Shown here piece by piece: positions 44,061 to 54,363 of a stretch of 64,000 bases of DNA; the stretch's first letter is position 1; the number at the start of each line of letters is the position of its first letter. Made by a program: the position numbers and the translations under genes. The stretch covers positions 24,189 through 88,188 of the forward strand of contig CAJPFJ010000030.1 of assembly GCA_905339155.1 (NCBI GenBank), given 5' to 3'. Below the pieces are notes generated by a model, which was not told the origin of the DNA, made no database searches, and saw only the letters and a list, made by a program, of their open reading frames with translations. The stretch comes from Methanosarcinales archaeon (GTDB lineage Archaea > Halobacteriota > Methanosarcinia > Methanosarcinales > Methanoperedenaceae).

Positions 44061-45092
44061 TCACGGAAACATCACGACCTTCCCGGCCCTCCCTGATTTC
44101 ATAGCCTCAAATCCCTGCTCGAATTCATCCAGCCTTATCCTGTGCGTTATCACAGCAGTCGGATCGAATTTGCCAGTTGAAAGAAGCCTTGAAGTGGTAA
44201 TCCATGTTTCCCATATCTTCCTTCCGTATACTCCGCGTACTGTGATGTCCTTCATAACAAAATCCTTTGACATATCAATGCTCACATCTTTTGTGGGCAA
44301 TCCCAGTATAGAGGCCCTGCCTCCAGGTCGCAATGCCTTTAACCCCTGATTTATTGCGTTTGCACTTCCTGACATTTCAAGAAAAACATCGGCTCCCTGG
44401 CCTCCTGTCAAACTAATTATCTCCTGCGCAGGGTCTTTCTCATGCCTGTTAATAACAATATCAGCACCCATCTTTTCTGCGATGTCAAGGTGCTTGTTTG
44501 TGCCCGCGACCGAAATAATACATGTCGCACCTGCGGCCTTTAGAAGTCCGATGGCAAAAAGAGCTGTTGGGCCTCCTCCGAAAACTGCAACGGTCTTTGC
44601 CGCCACATCGTTGCTAAATACCGTGTACACGCTGTTTCCGATAGATTCCTGAAGGGTCGCAATTTCCACTGGCATATCAGGAGGATTCTTCCAGACATTC
44701 GTCTCAGGAATGACAGCATACTCGGCAAAAAAACCATCTACATCTACTCCGAAGAATTTGAGATTTTCGCATATATGCATATTCCCTCTCCTGCATTGCA
44801 TGCATTTGCCATCAAAAATGTGGGATTCAGCAGATACGACGTCCCCTTCCGTGACAAGAGTAACATCCTTTCCGATCCCGATCACCTCGCCGCATATTTC
44901 ATGGCCAATAGTCCTGGGTGGTATGATCCTCCCTTCCGACCAGGGATGCTCCCAGTTGTAAATATGGACATCGGTACCGCACATAGAACATGCCTTTACC
45001 CTCACGAGAACCTCGTGATCTTTGGGTTCGGGAACAGGGATATCCACAAGTTCAAGCCCTGGCCCTTCTTTTGTCTTTCTTACAGCTTTCAT
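44061..45092 (-). CDS. tdh: L-threonine 3-dehydrogenase
   Basis: The 343-residue zinc MDR protein has the catalytic site ACSMCGTDVHIYNWEHPW, the GHEICGEV region, the structural zinc cysteines in CMQCRRGNMHICENL, and the specific GVDVDGFFAEY. It oxidises threonine to 2-amino-3-oxobutyrate with NAD. The next gene on the other strand, KBL ligase, uses that product. The two share a short divergent promoter. Confidence 0.95.
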   Translation of the reverse strand: MKAVRKTKEGPGLELVDIPVPEPKDHEVLVRVKACSMCGTDVHIYNWEHPWSEGRIIPPRTIGHEICGEVIGIGKDVTLVTEGDVVSAESHIFDGKCMQCRRGNMHICENLKFFGVDVDGFFAEYAVIPETNVWKNPPDMPVEIATLQESIGNSVYTVFSNDVAAKTVAVFGGGPTALFAIGLLKAAGATCIISVAGTNKHLDIAEKMGADIVINRHEKDPAQEIISLTGGQGADVFLEMSGSANAINQGLKALRPGGRASILGLPTKDVSIDMSKDFVMKDITVRGVYGRKIWETWITTSRLLSTGKFDPTAVITHRIRLDEFEQGFEAMKSGRAGKVVMFP

Positions 45093-45175
45093 AGATCCCC
45101 ATAAAAAATATATTAGTTATCCAGTGCCACAAGATATATAGTTTGTCAAATACTCAATAAAAGGGGCGAAAAAGA

Positions 45176-46354
45176 ATGACCAATAAAATGGATTTCTTGA
45201 AAGGAATGATCCAGGAACTCAAGGACAAAAACCTTTTCACAGAGCTTCCTGTTCTTGGCACAGAACAAAAGAACCGCGTTGTCCTGAACGGGAAAGAAGT
45301 AATTATCATGTGCACGAATAATTATCTTGGGTTTGCGAATCATTCACGGTTGAGAGAAGCAGCGAAAAAAGCCATAGACACATGGGGATTCGGCGCCGGC
45401 GCAGTGCGGCAAATTGCGGGTACCATGGAGATACATGTCCAGCTTGAGGAGATGCTGGCTGAATACAAACATACTGAAGCAGCTCTTGTGTTCGTTGCGG
45501 GAATTGCCGCCAACAGGGGCACAATCCAGGCCATAATGGGCGAAGAGGATGCCATTATCAGCGATGAGCTCAATCACGGCAGCATTATCGATGGGGTGAG
45601 GCTAACTAAATCAAAGCGCTTTGTATATCCTCATCTGGATATGGAAGGATTAAAAAAAGTTTTGGTGGAGGCAAAAGAAGCAAGGCGAAGGCTCGTTGTC
45701 ACTGATGGGGTTTTCAGCATGGATGGGGAGATTGCACCCCTTGACCGGATAGTGGAACTGGCAGAGGAATATGATGCTATGGTGATGGTTGATGATGCCC
45801 ACGGAGATGGTGTGCTTGGAAAGGATGGGAGGGGTATCATTGACCATTTCGGTCTTGAAGGGAGAGTGGATATTGATATGGGTACTCTTAGCAAAGCTTT
45901 CGGAAGCCTGGGCGGATATATCGCAGGTCGGAAGGATTTGAGGGATTATCTTATTAACACAGCCCGCAGTTTCATCTTTACCACCGCCCACCCGCCATCA
46001 GTTGCAGCAGCGACAATGGAATCTATCAGGATGATACAGGATGAGCCAGAGCACCTGCAGCGCCTCTGGAGAAATACCCGGTATTTCAAGAAAGCCATGA
46101 CTGACCTTGGTTTTGACATAGGGCACAGCCAGACGCCCATTACTCCTGTGATGGCACGCCAGAGCAAAGAAGCGGTGGAACTTTCAAGACAGCTTTTCGA
46201 GGAAGGTCTATTTGCCAAGCCTATTGTTTTCCCTCTGGTAGCCAGGGACAAATCAAGGGTGAGGATAAATGTGACAGCGCAGCATACACAGGAAGATCTG
46301 GATGAAGCAATTGCTATTTTTGAGATAGCAGGAAAAAGAATGAACTTGATTTAA
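45176..46354 (+). CDS. kbl: Glycine C-acetyltransferase (2-amino-3-ketobutyrate CoA ligase)
   Basis: The 392-residue alpha-oxoamine synthase has NNYLGFANHSRLREAA, GFGAGAVRQIAGT near residue 80, DDAHGDGVLGKDGRG near 205, and the PLP lysine in MGTLSKAFGSLGGY (near 243). It splits aminooxobutyrate with CoA to glycine and acetyl-CoA. With tdh it forms the two-step threonine cleavage route. The ATG follows aaaaagaatgacc; GGGGCG lies upstream. Confidence 0.95.
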   Translation: MTNKMDFLKGMIQELKDKNLFTELPVLGTEQKNRVVLNGKEVIIMCTNNYLGFANHSRLREAAKKAIDTWGFGAGAVRQIAGTMEIHVQLEEMLAEYKHTEAALVFVAGIAANRGTIQAIMGEEDAIISDELNHGSIIDGVRLTKSKRFVYPHLDMEGLKKVLVEAKEARRRLVVTDGVFSMDGEIAPLDRIVELAEEYDAMVMVDDAHGDGVLGKDGRGIIDHFGLEGRVDIDMGTLSKAFGSLGGYIAGRKDLRDYLINTARSFIFTTAHPPSVAAATMESIRMIQDEPEHLQRLWRNTRYFKKAMTDLGFDIGHSQTPITPVMARQSKEAVELSRQLFEEGLFAKPIVFPLVARDKSRVRINVTAQHTQEDLDEAIAIFEIAGKRMNLI

Positions 46355-46407
46355 ATGTATAGTTGTTATCAGATGCCTGCAAAAAATGTAACGGAAATGA
46401 TCAATCC

Positions 46408-47907
46408 ATGAAAACATCAGACTTAATAAAAAAATTTCCAGAAGAAAAAGACCTTGTCACTCATTCAAGACCATATTTTAACCATTCAATAGAATTCAAA
46501 AATATCTTTACACCCCGGGAGCGTGCCGATATGCTTGATATAGCAGGCCTGAATATGTTCTTTTTCCCATCTGAGATGATCACCGGATGCGATCTTCTAT
46601 CCGACTCCGGGACGACTTCGATGACAAATGAACAGTGGGCAGCCCTGCATCTTAGAGATGAAGCCTATGGTTCAAACAGAGGTTATTTCCTGGTGATGAA
46701 GCAAATTATAGAAACCTTCGGAGAAGAGTTCTTCAATGACCCCAACTCAGGAAGACCAAACGCATTTATTTTTCACCAGGGAAGACCAGCTGAAGATGCC
46801 CTTTTTACCATGGTGGGACGGCTGGGTTCCGGGCTCATAATTCCAGGTAACGGGCATTTTGATACGACACAGGCTAATATCAAACGAAATAACATGCAAG
46901 CAGTGAATCTTTTTTCCCCGGAACTGATGGATGAGAGTTCAGGATATCATTTCAAAGGGGATATGGACTTGATAAAATTCAAGAGCCTTCTGGAAAGATC
47001 CCATAACAAAATTCCTCTTTCATATCTGACGATAACAAACAACACTGGCGGAGGCCAGCCTGTTTCAATGGAAAATATAAGGGACGTTTCTAATGTTTCC
47101 AACCATTACGATATTCCGCTTTTTTTTGATGCCTGCAGATTTGCGGAAAATGCATGGTTCATACAACAGCATGAACCAGGATATGGAAATAAAGATATAA
47201 AAACGATCGTTAAAGAGATGTTTTCTTATGTGGATGGATTCACGATAAGTTTTAAAAAAGACGGACTGGTAAATATGGGTGGGGGCCTTTTTTTAAAGGA
47301 CAATGGGCTTTTCATGAAAAAATACCCGGATATCCCGGATGCCATAATGGGACACCAGATCGATAAAGAGGGGCATCCTACTTATGGCGGCTTATCGGGA
47401 AGAGATATTATGACGCTGGCGGTTGGTTTAAAAATAGCCACAAAAGAAGAATATCTGACATACCGGATAAACCAGGTGAAGGATTTTGGAGAAAATCTGA
47501 AGAACCATGGATTACCTGTTATGGCTCCGATAGGTGGCCATGCAGTTTACCTGGATATGAATAAATTTTTTGCAGATACTGCGATAAAGCCTGAAGATTT
47601 TGGAGGTGTGGCTTTCACTGCTGTTCTTCTGGCTGCTTATGGTCACAGGACAATTGAACTGGGGAATTTTTCATTTGGGTCTTATGATAAAAAGACAAAA
47701 AAAGAAATACTTCCTGAGTTTAATTTTGTGAGATTTGCCATCCCAAGGCTAAGATATGAGAAAAAGGATCTTGATTCAGTGGCAGAGGCTGTAAAAATTC
47801 TATATGAAAATAGGGATAAGATACCTCCGGTAAATGTAACTTATGGCAGGGATCTTCCAATGAGGCATTTTAAGGCCAGGTTTGAATTCAGGAAATATTC
47901 AATTTAA
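46408..47907 (+). CDS. tnaA: Tryptophanase / beta-eliminating lyase
   Basis: The 499-residue PLP protein matches the tryptophanase and tyrosine phenol-lyase family: LSDSGTTSMTNEQWAALHLRDEAY near residue 70, FHQGRPAEDALF, FFDACRFAENAWFI near 235, the PLP lysine in TISFKKDGLVNMGG near 285, and GHAVYLDMNKFF near 388. It cleaves tryptophan or tyrosine to the ring, pyruvate and ammonia. It is somewhat longer than E. coli TnaA. I prefer the ATG at 46408 to a TTG at 46363. It follows kbl on the same strand. Confidence 0.88.
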   Translation: MKTSDLIKKFPEEKDLVTHSRPYFNHSIEFKNIFTPRERADMLDIAGLNMFFFPSEMITGCDLLSDSGTTSMTNEQWAALHLRDEAYGSNRGYFLVMKQIIETFGEEFFNDPNSGRPNAFIFHQGRPAEDALFTMVGRLGSGLIIPGNGHFDTTQANIKRNNMQAVNLFSPELMDESSGYHFKGDMDLIKFKSLLERSHNKIPLSYLTITNNTGGGQPVSMENIRDVSNVSNHYDIPLFFDACRFAENAWFIQQHEPGYGNKDIKTIVKEMFSYVDGFTISFKKDGLVNMGGGLFLKDNGLFMKKYPDIPDAIMGHQIDKEGHPTYGGLSGRDIMTLAVGLKIATKEEYLTYRINQVKDFGENLKNHGLPVMAPIGGHAVYLDMNKFFADTAIKPEDFGGVAFTAVLLAAYGHRTIELGNFSFGSYDKKTKKEILPEFNFVRFAIPRLRYEKKDLDSVAEAVKILYENRDKIPPVNVTYGRDLPMRHFKARFEFRKYSI

Positions 47908-47926
47908 ATATGCATACAAGTGCAGG

Positions 47927-49264
47927 TCAGCTTTCAAGAACACCCAACAATCTTTCAATATCCACATCGCTGCAGCATTCAGTCACACAATAAAGCGCGG
48001 CATTTCCAAGTTCAGGATACCATTTCTTGAGTGAAAATCCGCCCGATATCCCATGTTCAAGCAGCTTTCTATTTATCACTTCAGGATCATCACGAGACAC
48101 TGCCACGAATTCCCTGAAATGATTAGAATCAAAAAGCGGCGCTCTCCAGCCTTTGATATTATTCATCTTTTCTGCAACATCTTTTGGCTTTTTTATGAGG
48201 TAGGACCCGAGTTCGGAAAGCCCGCCTGCGCCCATCCATGCGATGTAGACCGTGGCCGCAAGGGCATTCAATGCATGATTTGTCGTGATATTGGAAGTTG
48301 CTTTTTGCCTTCTGATATGCTGCTCTCTTGTCTGGAGCGTAAGGACATATCCCTTCCTGCCATCTTTATCATGTGTCTCGCCCACGAGCCGCCCGGGCAA
48401 GTCGCGTACGAATTCTTTTTTACATGCTATCACACCAAGCTGCGATCCTCCAAAGCTTACAGGATTGCCAGGGGATTGCGCATCACCTATTAAAATATCT
48501 GCGCCAAATTCGCCAGGTGGTTTCAATATGCTCAGTGAAAGCATATCAGTCCCGAACACGAACAGGCATCCGGCTTCATGTGCTATCTTTGAAACGGTCG
48601 GCACTGTTTCATCGATCACGCCGAAAAAGTTTGGACTTTCCATATAGACCATGGCTGTTTTATCATTCACAGAATCCTTCAACTTTTCAATATCAACCTG
48701 GCCAGTCCTGGCACTATATCCGATTTCGATGATATTCAATCCGGCGCCTTTTACATATGTCTTTAATACCTGCACTCTCGCAGGATGAGTGGTTTTGGAG
48801 ATTATGATGTTGTTCCTGTCTTTCTTTATGCGCGCCGCCATGAGGGCAGCTTCACCCAGGGAACTCGCCCAGTCATACATCGATGCATTGGATACATCCA
48901 TTCCCGTAAGCTGGCATATGAATGTCTGGTATTCAAAAAGCGCGCGCAGGAAACCCTGGCTTAACTCTGGCTGGTACTGGGTATAAGAGGTGAAAAACTC
49001 ACCTCTTGAAATAATTGCCTTTACAACCGCAGGAATGTAATGGTTATAGCAGCCTGCTCCTAAAAACATCGGATATGTTCTATTCTGTCCCAGGATCGAC
49101 CGGATATCATGAACAACTTCCCGTTCGGATTTGCCGGGAAAAGGTTCTTTTTCATTATACCATATCTCTTCAGGAATATCCGCAAAAAGTTCATCAATGG
49201 ATGCCACTCCTATCTGCTTTAGCATCTCTTTAATCTCAGTTTCCGTATGAGGGATATATGGCAT
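47927..49264 (-). CDS. gcvPA: Glycine dehydrogenase (decarboxylating) subunit 1
   Basis: The 445-residue protein matches the N-terminal half of two-subunit P-protein: MPYIPHTETEIKEML, FLGAGCYNHYIPAVV near residue 65, YTQYQPELSQGFLRALFEYQ near 93, NASMYDWASSLGEAALMA near 125, and SFGGSQLGVIACKKEF near 270. With subunit 2 it decarboxylates glycine and loads the aminomethyl group on the H protein. It is last in the gcvT-gcvH-gcvPA operon; GAGG precedes the ATG. Confidence 0.95.
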   Translation of the reverse strand: MPYIPHTETEIKEMLKQIGVASIDELFADIPEEIWYNEKEPFPGKSEREVVHDIRSILGQNRTYPMFLGAGCYNHYIPAVVKAIISRGEFFTSYTQYQPELSQGFLRALFEYQTFICQLTGMDVSNASMYDWASSLGEAALMAARIKKDRNNIIISKTTHPARVQVLKTYVKGAGLNIIEIGYSARTGQVDIEKLKDSVNDKTAMVYMESPNFFGVIDETVPTVSKIAHEAGCLFVFGTDMLSLSILKPPGEFGADILIGDAQSPGNPVSFGGSQLGVIACKKEFVRDLPGRLVGETHDKDGRKGYVLTLQTREQHIRRQKATSNITTNHALNALAATVYIAWMGAGGLSELGSYLIKKPKDVAEKMNNIKGWRAPLFDSNHFREFVAVSRDDPEVINRKLLEHGISGGFSLKKWYPELGNAALYCVTECCSDVDIERLLGVLES

Positions 49265-49279
49265 GATACCTCATTTCTA

Positions 49280-49684
49280 TTATTTATTCAGGTTTTCGAT
49301 TAATTCTGAATATGCATTCGCATCCATCAATTGTTTTTGTTCGTCTTTATTGCTCATCCTGACTTTGACCATCCAGCCCTCACCATAAGGGTCTGTATTG
49401 ACCAGTTCAGGATTATCTTCAAGTTTGTTATTGACCTCAATAACCTCACCGCTAACGGGTGAAAGTATGGAGTTAACTGCTTTTGTAGATTCAACATAAC
49501 CAAAATCTTTTCGGAAAATTAATTTATCCCCGACTTCCGGAAGTTCTACGAACACAACATTTCGTAATTCTTTCTGGGCATGATCAGTAATACCCAGAAC
49601 AGCAATATCCCCTTCAATTCGCGCCCATTCATGCTCATCCGTATAAAAAAGCCCATCCTTTACAATTGTTTTACCTGCACTCAT
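49280..49684 (-). CDS. gcvH: Glycine cleavage system H protein
   Basis: The 134-residue protein has the lipoylation site in FGYVESTKAVNSILSPVSGE (Lys68) and YTDEHEWARIEGDIAVLGIT at the start. It carries the lipoyl arm between P, T and L proteins. Its ATG overlaps the gcvT stop by four bases, and gcvPA starts 15 bases after its stop. Confidence 0.96.
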   Translation of the reverse strand: MSAGKTIVKDGLFYTDEHEWARIEGDIAVLGITDHAQKELRNVVFVELPEVGDKLIFRKDFGYVESTKAVNSILSPVSGEVIEVNNKLEDNPELVNTDPYGEGWMVKVRMSNKDEQKQLMDANAYSELIENLNK

Positions 49685-50763
49685 TTTCTTGCCTCCAGGA
49701 AAGGAGTATTTACAACCATTCCATAATAGATCTTGTTCCTTATCAAAACTCCGATTTTTGTATCGATGAATGCATATTCCGGCTTCACATATCCAAGCCC
49801 GATCCCTATACCCAGTGTTGGCGAGATGTTACCACTTGTCACAGAACCGATTTTTTCATTGTTGCTTCCGACTAGATCATAACCATGTCTTGGTATTCCG
49901 CGATCAAGTTTTATTCCCACAAGTTTCCTTTTTACTCCTTCTTTTTTTATCTTTAACAGGGCATCCTTTCCTATGAAGTCTTTTCTCCATTGCACAGCCC
50001 ATTCAAGCCCCGCCTCAAGAGGATTATTCTCATCAGTTATATCCATTCCTGAAAGTATGTATCCCATTTCAAGCCTCAGCGTGTCCCGGGCGCCAAGGCC
50101 AGCAGGTTCTATATCCCCTGCATCCATGATCGATTGCCATAGTTGCTCTGTATCCTGCGATTTGCAATAAATCTCAAAACCATCTTCACCTGTATATCCT
50201 GAACGTGTAATATACGTATCAATGCCAGCAATCTTCCTTTTTCCCCCGCTCCAGAACCTGATATTATCGATCTTACCCGAAATTCCGGAAATGATCTTAT
50301 CTGAATCAGGTCCCTGTAATGCGAGGGCGGCAATATCGGATGTAACATCCTGTATTTCTACGCCCTTTTCCGTATGCTTATCCAGCCAGTTCATAAGTAT
50401 CTCTTTTCTTGAAGTATTCGATATGAGGAAAAAATGTTTTTCCTTTCTGATCATCACGATATCATCGACAATAGTACCATCATCCCTGCATACGATCGAA
50501 TACTTCATGCCGTTGTTATTGAGTTTTGATATATCGTTAGTAGATATGGATTGGAGGAACTCCAGGGAACTTTCGCCTTTGACTTTTAATTTAATCATAT
50601 GGGATACGTCAAAAAGTCCAGCTGATTCCCTGACGGCTTTATGTTCTTTCATCGTTCCTGAATATTCGACTGGCATCTCCCATCCATGAAATTCTATCAT
50701 TCTGGCGCCGAGATGAATATGAGTCTGGTACAGCGGTGTCCTCAGGATATCTGTTTTCCCCAT
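49681..50763 (-). CDS. gcvT: Glycine cleavage system T protein (aminomethyltransferase)
   Basis: The 360-residue protein has the pterin-binding fold marks: GARMIEFHGWEMPVEY at the start, ESAGLFDVSHMIKL near residue 48, GYTGEDGFEIYC near 188, and LGARDTLRLEMGYILSGMDI near 226. It moves the methylene group from H protein to a tetrahydropterin, in this archaeon most likely tetrahydromethanopterin, and frees ammonia. It is first in the operon. Confidence 0.95.
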   Translation of the reverse strand: MGKTDILRTPLYQTHIHLGARMIEFHGWEMPVEYSGTMKEHKAVRESAGLFDVSHMIKLKVKGESSLEFLQSISTNDISKLNNNGMKYSIVCRDDGTIVDDIVMIRKEKHFFLISNTSRKEILMNWLDKHTEKGVEIQDVTSDIAALALQGPDSDKIISGISGKIDNIRFWSGGKRKIAGIDTYITRSGYTGEDGFEIYCKSQDTEQLWQSIMDAGDIEPAGLGARDTLRLEMGYILSGMDITDENNPLEAGLEWAVQWRKDFIGKDALLKIKKEGVKRKLVGIKLDRGIPRHGYDLVGSNNEKIGSVTSGNISPTLGIGIGLGYVKPEYAFIDTKIGVLIRNKIYYGMVVNTPFLEARK

Positions 50764-50976
50764 AGTATTTGAATCGTTGTTTATAGTTTATTATGGTTGT
50801 GTTTTTTCATCAAATATAAAAGTGTTTCCTTTGTCTGGGATGAAAGTGATTAGACTTTAAGCCTACCCTTCTTCGCCTGCTTTCAACAATTATATTGAAG
50901 CACATTTTAAATACTGGATGCAGCTATCCTATATACGAGATTTGAAAACCTATAGCGAAAAGAGGAGGTAACATAA

Positions 50977-51357
50977 TTGAATAAATATGTTAGAAATGTT
51001 TTGTATGGTTTTTTGGCATGGCTCATACCTTTTATAGCTTCGTTCTTTTTTTATTCCAGGGAAGGAAAATTGACCATTGATATATTTTTATTCAAGTCTA
51101 TTATGATTGTCGTCGGCTCCTTTTCTGCCGCAATCTTATTAGTTTATTATTTTAGAAATATCAATGTTGATTATTTCAAAGAAGGAATAATAGTTGGGCT
51201 GATATGGTTTGGCATTAACATTGTATTGGATTTATTGATATTGATCCCAATGTCAGGGATGTCTATCACAGATTATTTCATGCAAATAGGATTAAGATAT
51301 CTTGCAATTCCAGCAATGAGCATTGCTGTTGGAACTGCCTTAAAAAATAAGAAATAA
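50977..51357 (+). CDS. Hypothetical four-helix membrane protein
   Basis: The 126-residue protein has four hydrophobic helices (about 8-26, 36-60, 70-95 and 105-121). The TTG start at 50977 is supported by GAGGAGGT six bases upstream. I do not recognise a family. It precedes the NifU-like gene by 15 bases and probably shares its transcript. TATA-like tttaaata lies about 70 bases upstream. Confidence 0.7.
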   Translation: MNKYVRNVLYGFLAWLIPFIASFFFYSREGKLTIDIFLFKSIMIVVGSFSAAILLVYYFRNINVDYFKEGIIVGLIWFGINIVLDLLILIPMSGMSITDYFMQIGLRYLAIPAMSIAVGTALKNKK

Positions 51358-51372
51358 CCACAAAGAAACAAC

Positions 51373-51681
51373 ATGGACCTAAAAGAATCAGTTGAGGAAA
51401 TCCTTGCAGACTTCAGAAAGAGCCTCCAGGCCGATGGCGGAGATATTGAATTGCTTGGCGTGGCAGATGGGATCGTAAAGGTAAGAATATCCAGAACCAC
51501 AGTTCCTGTAACATTCAGTTCATTCCTGAGAAAGTACAAAACAAGGGAAGGGGTGTCATGCGGAAGATGCCAGATACCAACAAAAACTATTGTTCTAGCA
51601 CTGGAAACGGCATTGAAAGAAAAGATACCGCAGATCACGAAAGTGGAGGCAATTCGTGATAAAGATATAGGAATGCTATGA
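51373..51681 (+). CDS. NifU C-terminal-domain protein (Nfu-like Fe-S carrier)
   Basis: The 102-residue protein has SLQADGGDIELLGVADGIV and the paired cysteines GVSCGRCQIPTKTI, close to the Nfu consensus G-x-C-x2-C. Such proteins carry a [4Fe-4S] cluster bridged in a dimer to client enzymes. Lipoyl synthase, encoded 3 kb downstream, is a known client of Nfu in other organisms. Confidence 0.85.
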   Translation: MDLKESVEEILADFRKSLQADGGDIELLGVADGIVKVRISRTTVPVTFSSFLRKYKTREGVSCGRCQIPTKTIVLALETALKEKIPQITKVEAIRDKDIGML

Positions 51682-51806
51682 GGGATTTCATATACACATT
51701 TGAAAAAAACCATGTCGTAAACTATTTTTCTCAATAGCCCTTAATTATCTTATAAATGTAGTATAAAAAACATAACTGACACAAATTCAAAGGGGTTGAT
51801 GGTCTC

Positions 51807-53273
51807 ATGGCCAATAACAATGAATTTCCCGAAAATAAAAAATCCTGCCTCGTCAAAAACTTCGATTTCCGTTTGATCTTTGAAAAATCAAAGAAAAACA
51901 CTTTCAAGAAATGCAATGACCTGCCGGAAAATATCACCCGCAGTACCCTTTCTATCCCCGAACTTTCAGAACCTGAAGTAATCCGTCATTACACAAATCT
52001 TTCAAAAATCAATTTCGGTATAGACACAGGAATGTACCCCCTTGGTTCATGCACAATGAAGTATAATCCCAGGTTCACCGAGCATATGGCCGCTAATGAA
52101 CAAAATATGGTCCATCCCTACCAGGATGAATCTACCATACAGGGTTCCCTGGAAATAATGTACCGGTTAAAAAAACATCTGATAAATATTTGTGGAATGG
52201 ATGATTTCTCGCTTCAACCTGCAGCAGGCGCCCAGGGCGAATTTACTGCCATGGCCATACTAAAAGCCTATTTTGAAAGAAAAAATGATAAGAGAAATGA
52301 AGTTATTGTTCCGGATTCAGCCCATGGTACCAATCCAAAAAGTGCGGCTATGGCGGGTTTTGATGTCGTAGAAATAAAATCTGATGAAAAAGGTTACATT
52401 GATCTTGAAATACTCAAGGAAGCAGTATCTGAAAAGACAGCGGCTTTCATGTTGACAAGTCCGAGTACACTGGGACTGTTTGAAAAAAATATCCTGGAAA
52501 TCGCCAGGATCATCCACGGAGCTGGAGGGCTTTTATTTTATGACGGCGCCAACCTGAACGGGATAATCGGAAAAGTCCGCCCTGGCGACATGGGATTTGA
52601 TTGCATGAGCCTGAATCTCCACAAGACATTCGCAGTTCCCCATGGCGGCGGCGGGCCAGGTTGCGGACCAATAGGTGTCAAGAAGCATCTCGTTGATTTC
52701 TTACCTGTTCCCACTATCGAATATGATGGAGAGAAATATTATCTTGATCACGACAGGCCTGATAGTATTGGTAAAGTGCATGGGTTTAATGGGAACTATC
52801 TGTCAGTAATCAAAGCGCTTGGGTACATAAAAAGGCATGGATCAGTGGGTTTGAAGCGCATATCGGAGTTTTCTGTATTGAATTCCAATTATATGGTATC
52901 AAGACTTTCAAGTACGTATGAGATCAAAAACCCTGATATCCCGAGAAAGCATGAAGCAGTGTTCAGCGCTTCCAGGCATAAAAACAATGACATTACTGCA
53001 CTGGACATCGCAAAACGGCTGATCGATTACGGCGTCCATCCACCCACCATTTATTTCCCTCTGGTTATTAAGGAAGCTTTAATGATAGAACCCACTGAGA
53101 CTGAATCTAAAGAAGCTATCGATAATTATTGCGACATATTGATCCGGATCAACGATGAGGCCGCAAAAGACCCGGAAGTTGTGAAAACTGCTCCCCATAC
53201 CAGTATAGTGGGACGCCTTGATGATGTTTTTGCTGCAAGAAAGATGATCCTTCGCTGGAGCCCGGGTGAATGA
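51807..53273 (+). CDS. gcvPB: Glycine dehydrogenase (decarboxylating) subunit 2
   Basis: The 488-residue protein is the C-terminal half of two-subunit P-protein: GIDTGMYPLGSCTMKYNPR near residue 72, PAAGAQGEFTAMA near 137, VPDSAHGTNPKSAAMAGFDV near 168, and the PLP lysine in SLNLHKTFAVPHGGGGPG near 268. It stands away from gcvPA, on the opposite strand, at the head of a four-gene run with NAD-kinase-like, lipoate ligase C-terminal and lipA genes. Its stop overlaps the next ATG by four bases. Confidence 0.96.
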   Translation: MANNNEFPENKKSCLVKNFDFRLIFEKSKKNTFKKCNDLPENITRSTLSIPELSEPEVIRHYTNLSKINFGIDTGMYPLGSCTMKYNPRFTEHMAANEQNMVHPYQDESTIQGSLEIMYRLKKHLINICGMDDFSLQPAAGAQGEFTAMAILKAYFERKNDKRNEVIVPDSAHGTNPKSAAMAGFDVVEIKSDEKGYIDLEILKEAVSEKTAAFMLTSPSTLGLFEKNILEIARIIHGAGGLLFYDGANLNGIIGKVRPGDMGFDCMSLNLHKTFAVPHGGGGPGCGPIGVKKHLVDFLPVPTIEYDGEKYYLDHDRPDSIGKVHGFNGNYLSVIKALGYIKRHGSVGLKRISEFSVLNSNYMVSRLSSTYEIKNPDIPRKHEAVFSASRHKNNDITALDIAKRLIDYGVHPPTIYFPLVIKEALMIEPTETESKEAIDNYCDILIRINDEAAKDPEVVKTAPHTSIVGRLDDVFAARKMILRWSPGE

Positions 53274-54343
53274 AGGTAGGATTCATAATAAATCCCATAG
53301 CAGGAATGGGTGGAAAAGTAGGGCTAAAAGGCACTGACGATCTGGCTGACCTTGCAAAAGAGCTTGGCGGTGAGCCTGTAAGTCTCAGGAAGGCACAGCT
53401 TGCGCTTCAAAATATAGAAGATACAGACATTTTTTTCCTGACATGTTCCGGGAAGATGGGTGAAAGTGTTCTGGAAAAAACGCTATTTAATTTCAAAGTC
53501 ATATACCACGCGCCGGAGAAAACAACAGCACAGGATACAATAAACGCTGCCCTGAAAATGCTTGAGGCAAATTGTGACCTGATACTTTTTTCAGGAGGAG
53601 ATGGCACTGCCCGTGATGTTATTTCAGCCGTCGATATGAAAATTCCAATCCTGGGCATACCTGCAGGTGTAAAAATATTTTCACCTGTTTTTTGCATTAC
53701 CCCGAAAGAATGCGCAAGTATAGTATCGACGTTTACTGAAACTTCTATAAGGGAAGTGCTTGATATCGACGAGGAGGCTTATCGCAGGAATGAATTGAGC
53801 GTTACGATAAGAGGTGAAGCCATCGTGCCTGTCAGCCCGGGAGTCCAGAGTGGAAAAGCAATATCAGATTCTGTAGACGCTAAAATAGAGGTAGCTTCCC
53901 GGATATTTGATGATTTCCTGGCAGGGGGAAAAGATGTGCTCTACATTATTGGACCCGGGACTACAACGATGGAAGTAAAGAAAAGGTTCGGTATTGATGG
54001 TACATTGCTGGGTGTGGATGCATTCAGGAACGGGAAGCTCGTTAGTAAAGATGCATCTGAAAAACATCTTCTCGATGCGCTTTTGGAATTCAAGGGAAAA
54101 GTGGTGATCATTGTAAGTCCTATAGGAAGCCAGGGATTTATATTTGGAAGGGGAAACCAGCAGATAAGCCCTGATGTAATAAAACGTGCTGATGATATCA
54201 AGGTGATCGCATCTCCGGAAAAACTTGAATTCACCCCAAATCTGCATATCGATACTGGTGACCATGAACTTGATGAAAAATTAAGAGGATACATTAAAGT
54301 ATTAAGTGGATATCATGATTTTAAGATGATGAAGGTGGTTTGA
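53270..54343 (+). CDS. ATP-NAD kinase / AcoX-like protein
   Basis: The 357-residue protein has the NAD kinase patterns MKVGFIINPIAGMGG, the GGDG-bearing ILFSGGDGTARDVISA near residue 106, and ILGIPAGVKIFSPVFCITP near 127. It belongs to the long archaeal/AcoX branch (COG3199), whose members phosphorylate NAD or have unknown roles. Its overlap with gcvPB suggests a link to glycine or lipoate metabolism. Confidence 0.82.
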   Translation: MKVGFIINPIAGMGGKVGLKGTDDLADLAKELGGEPVSLRKAQLALQNIEDTDIFFLTCSGKMGESVLEKTLFNFKVIYHAPEKTTAQDTINAALKMLEANCDLILFSGGDGTARDVISAVDMKIPILGIPAGVKIFSPVFCITPKECASIVSTFTETSIREVLDIDEEAYRRNELSVTIRGEAIVPVSPGVQSGKAISDSVDAKIEVASRIFDDFLAGGKDVLYIIGPGTTTMEVKKRFGIDGTLLGVDAFRNGKLVSKDASEKHLLDALLEFKGKVVIIVSPIGSQGFIFGRGNQQISPDVIKRADDIKVIASPEKLEFTPNLHIDTGDHELDEKLRGYIKVLSGYHDFKMMKVV

Positions 54344-54363
54344 AAGATTCGTGGGTGTAAATT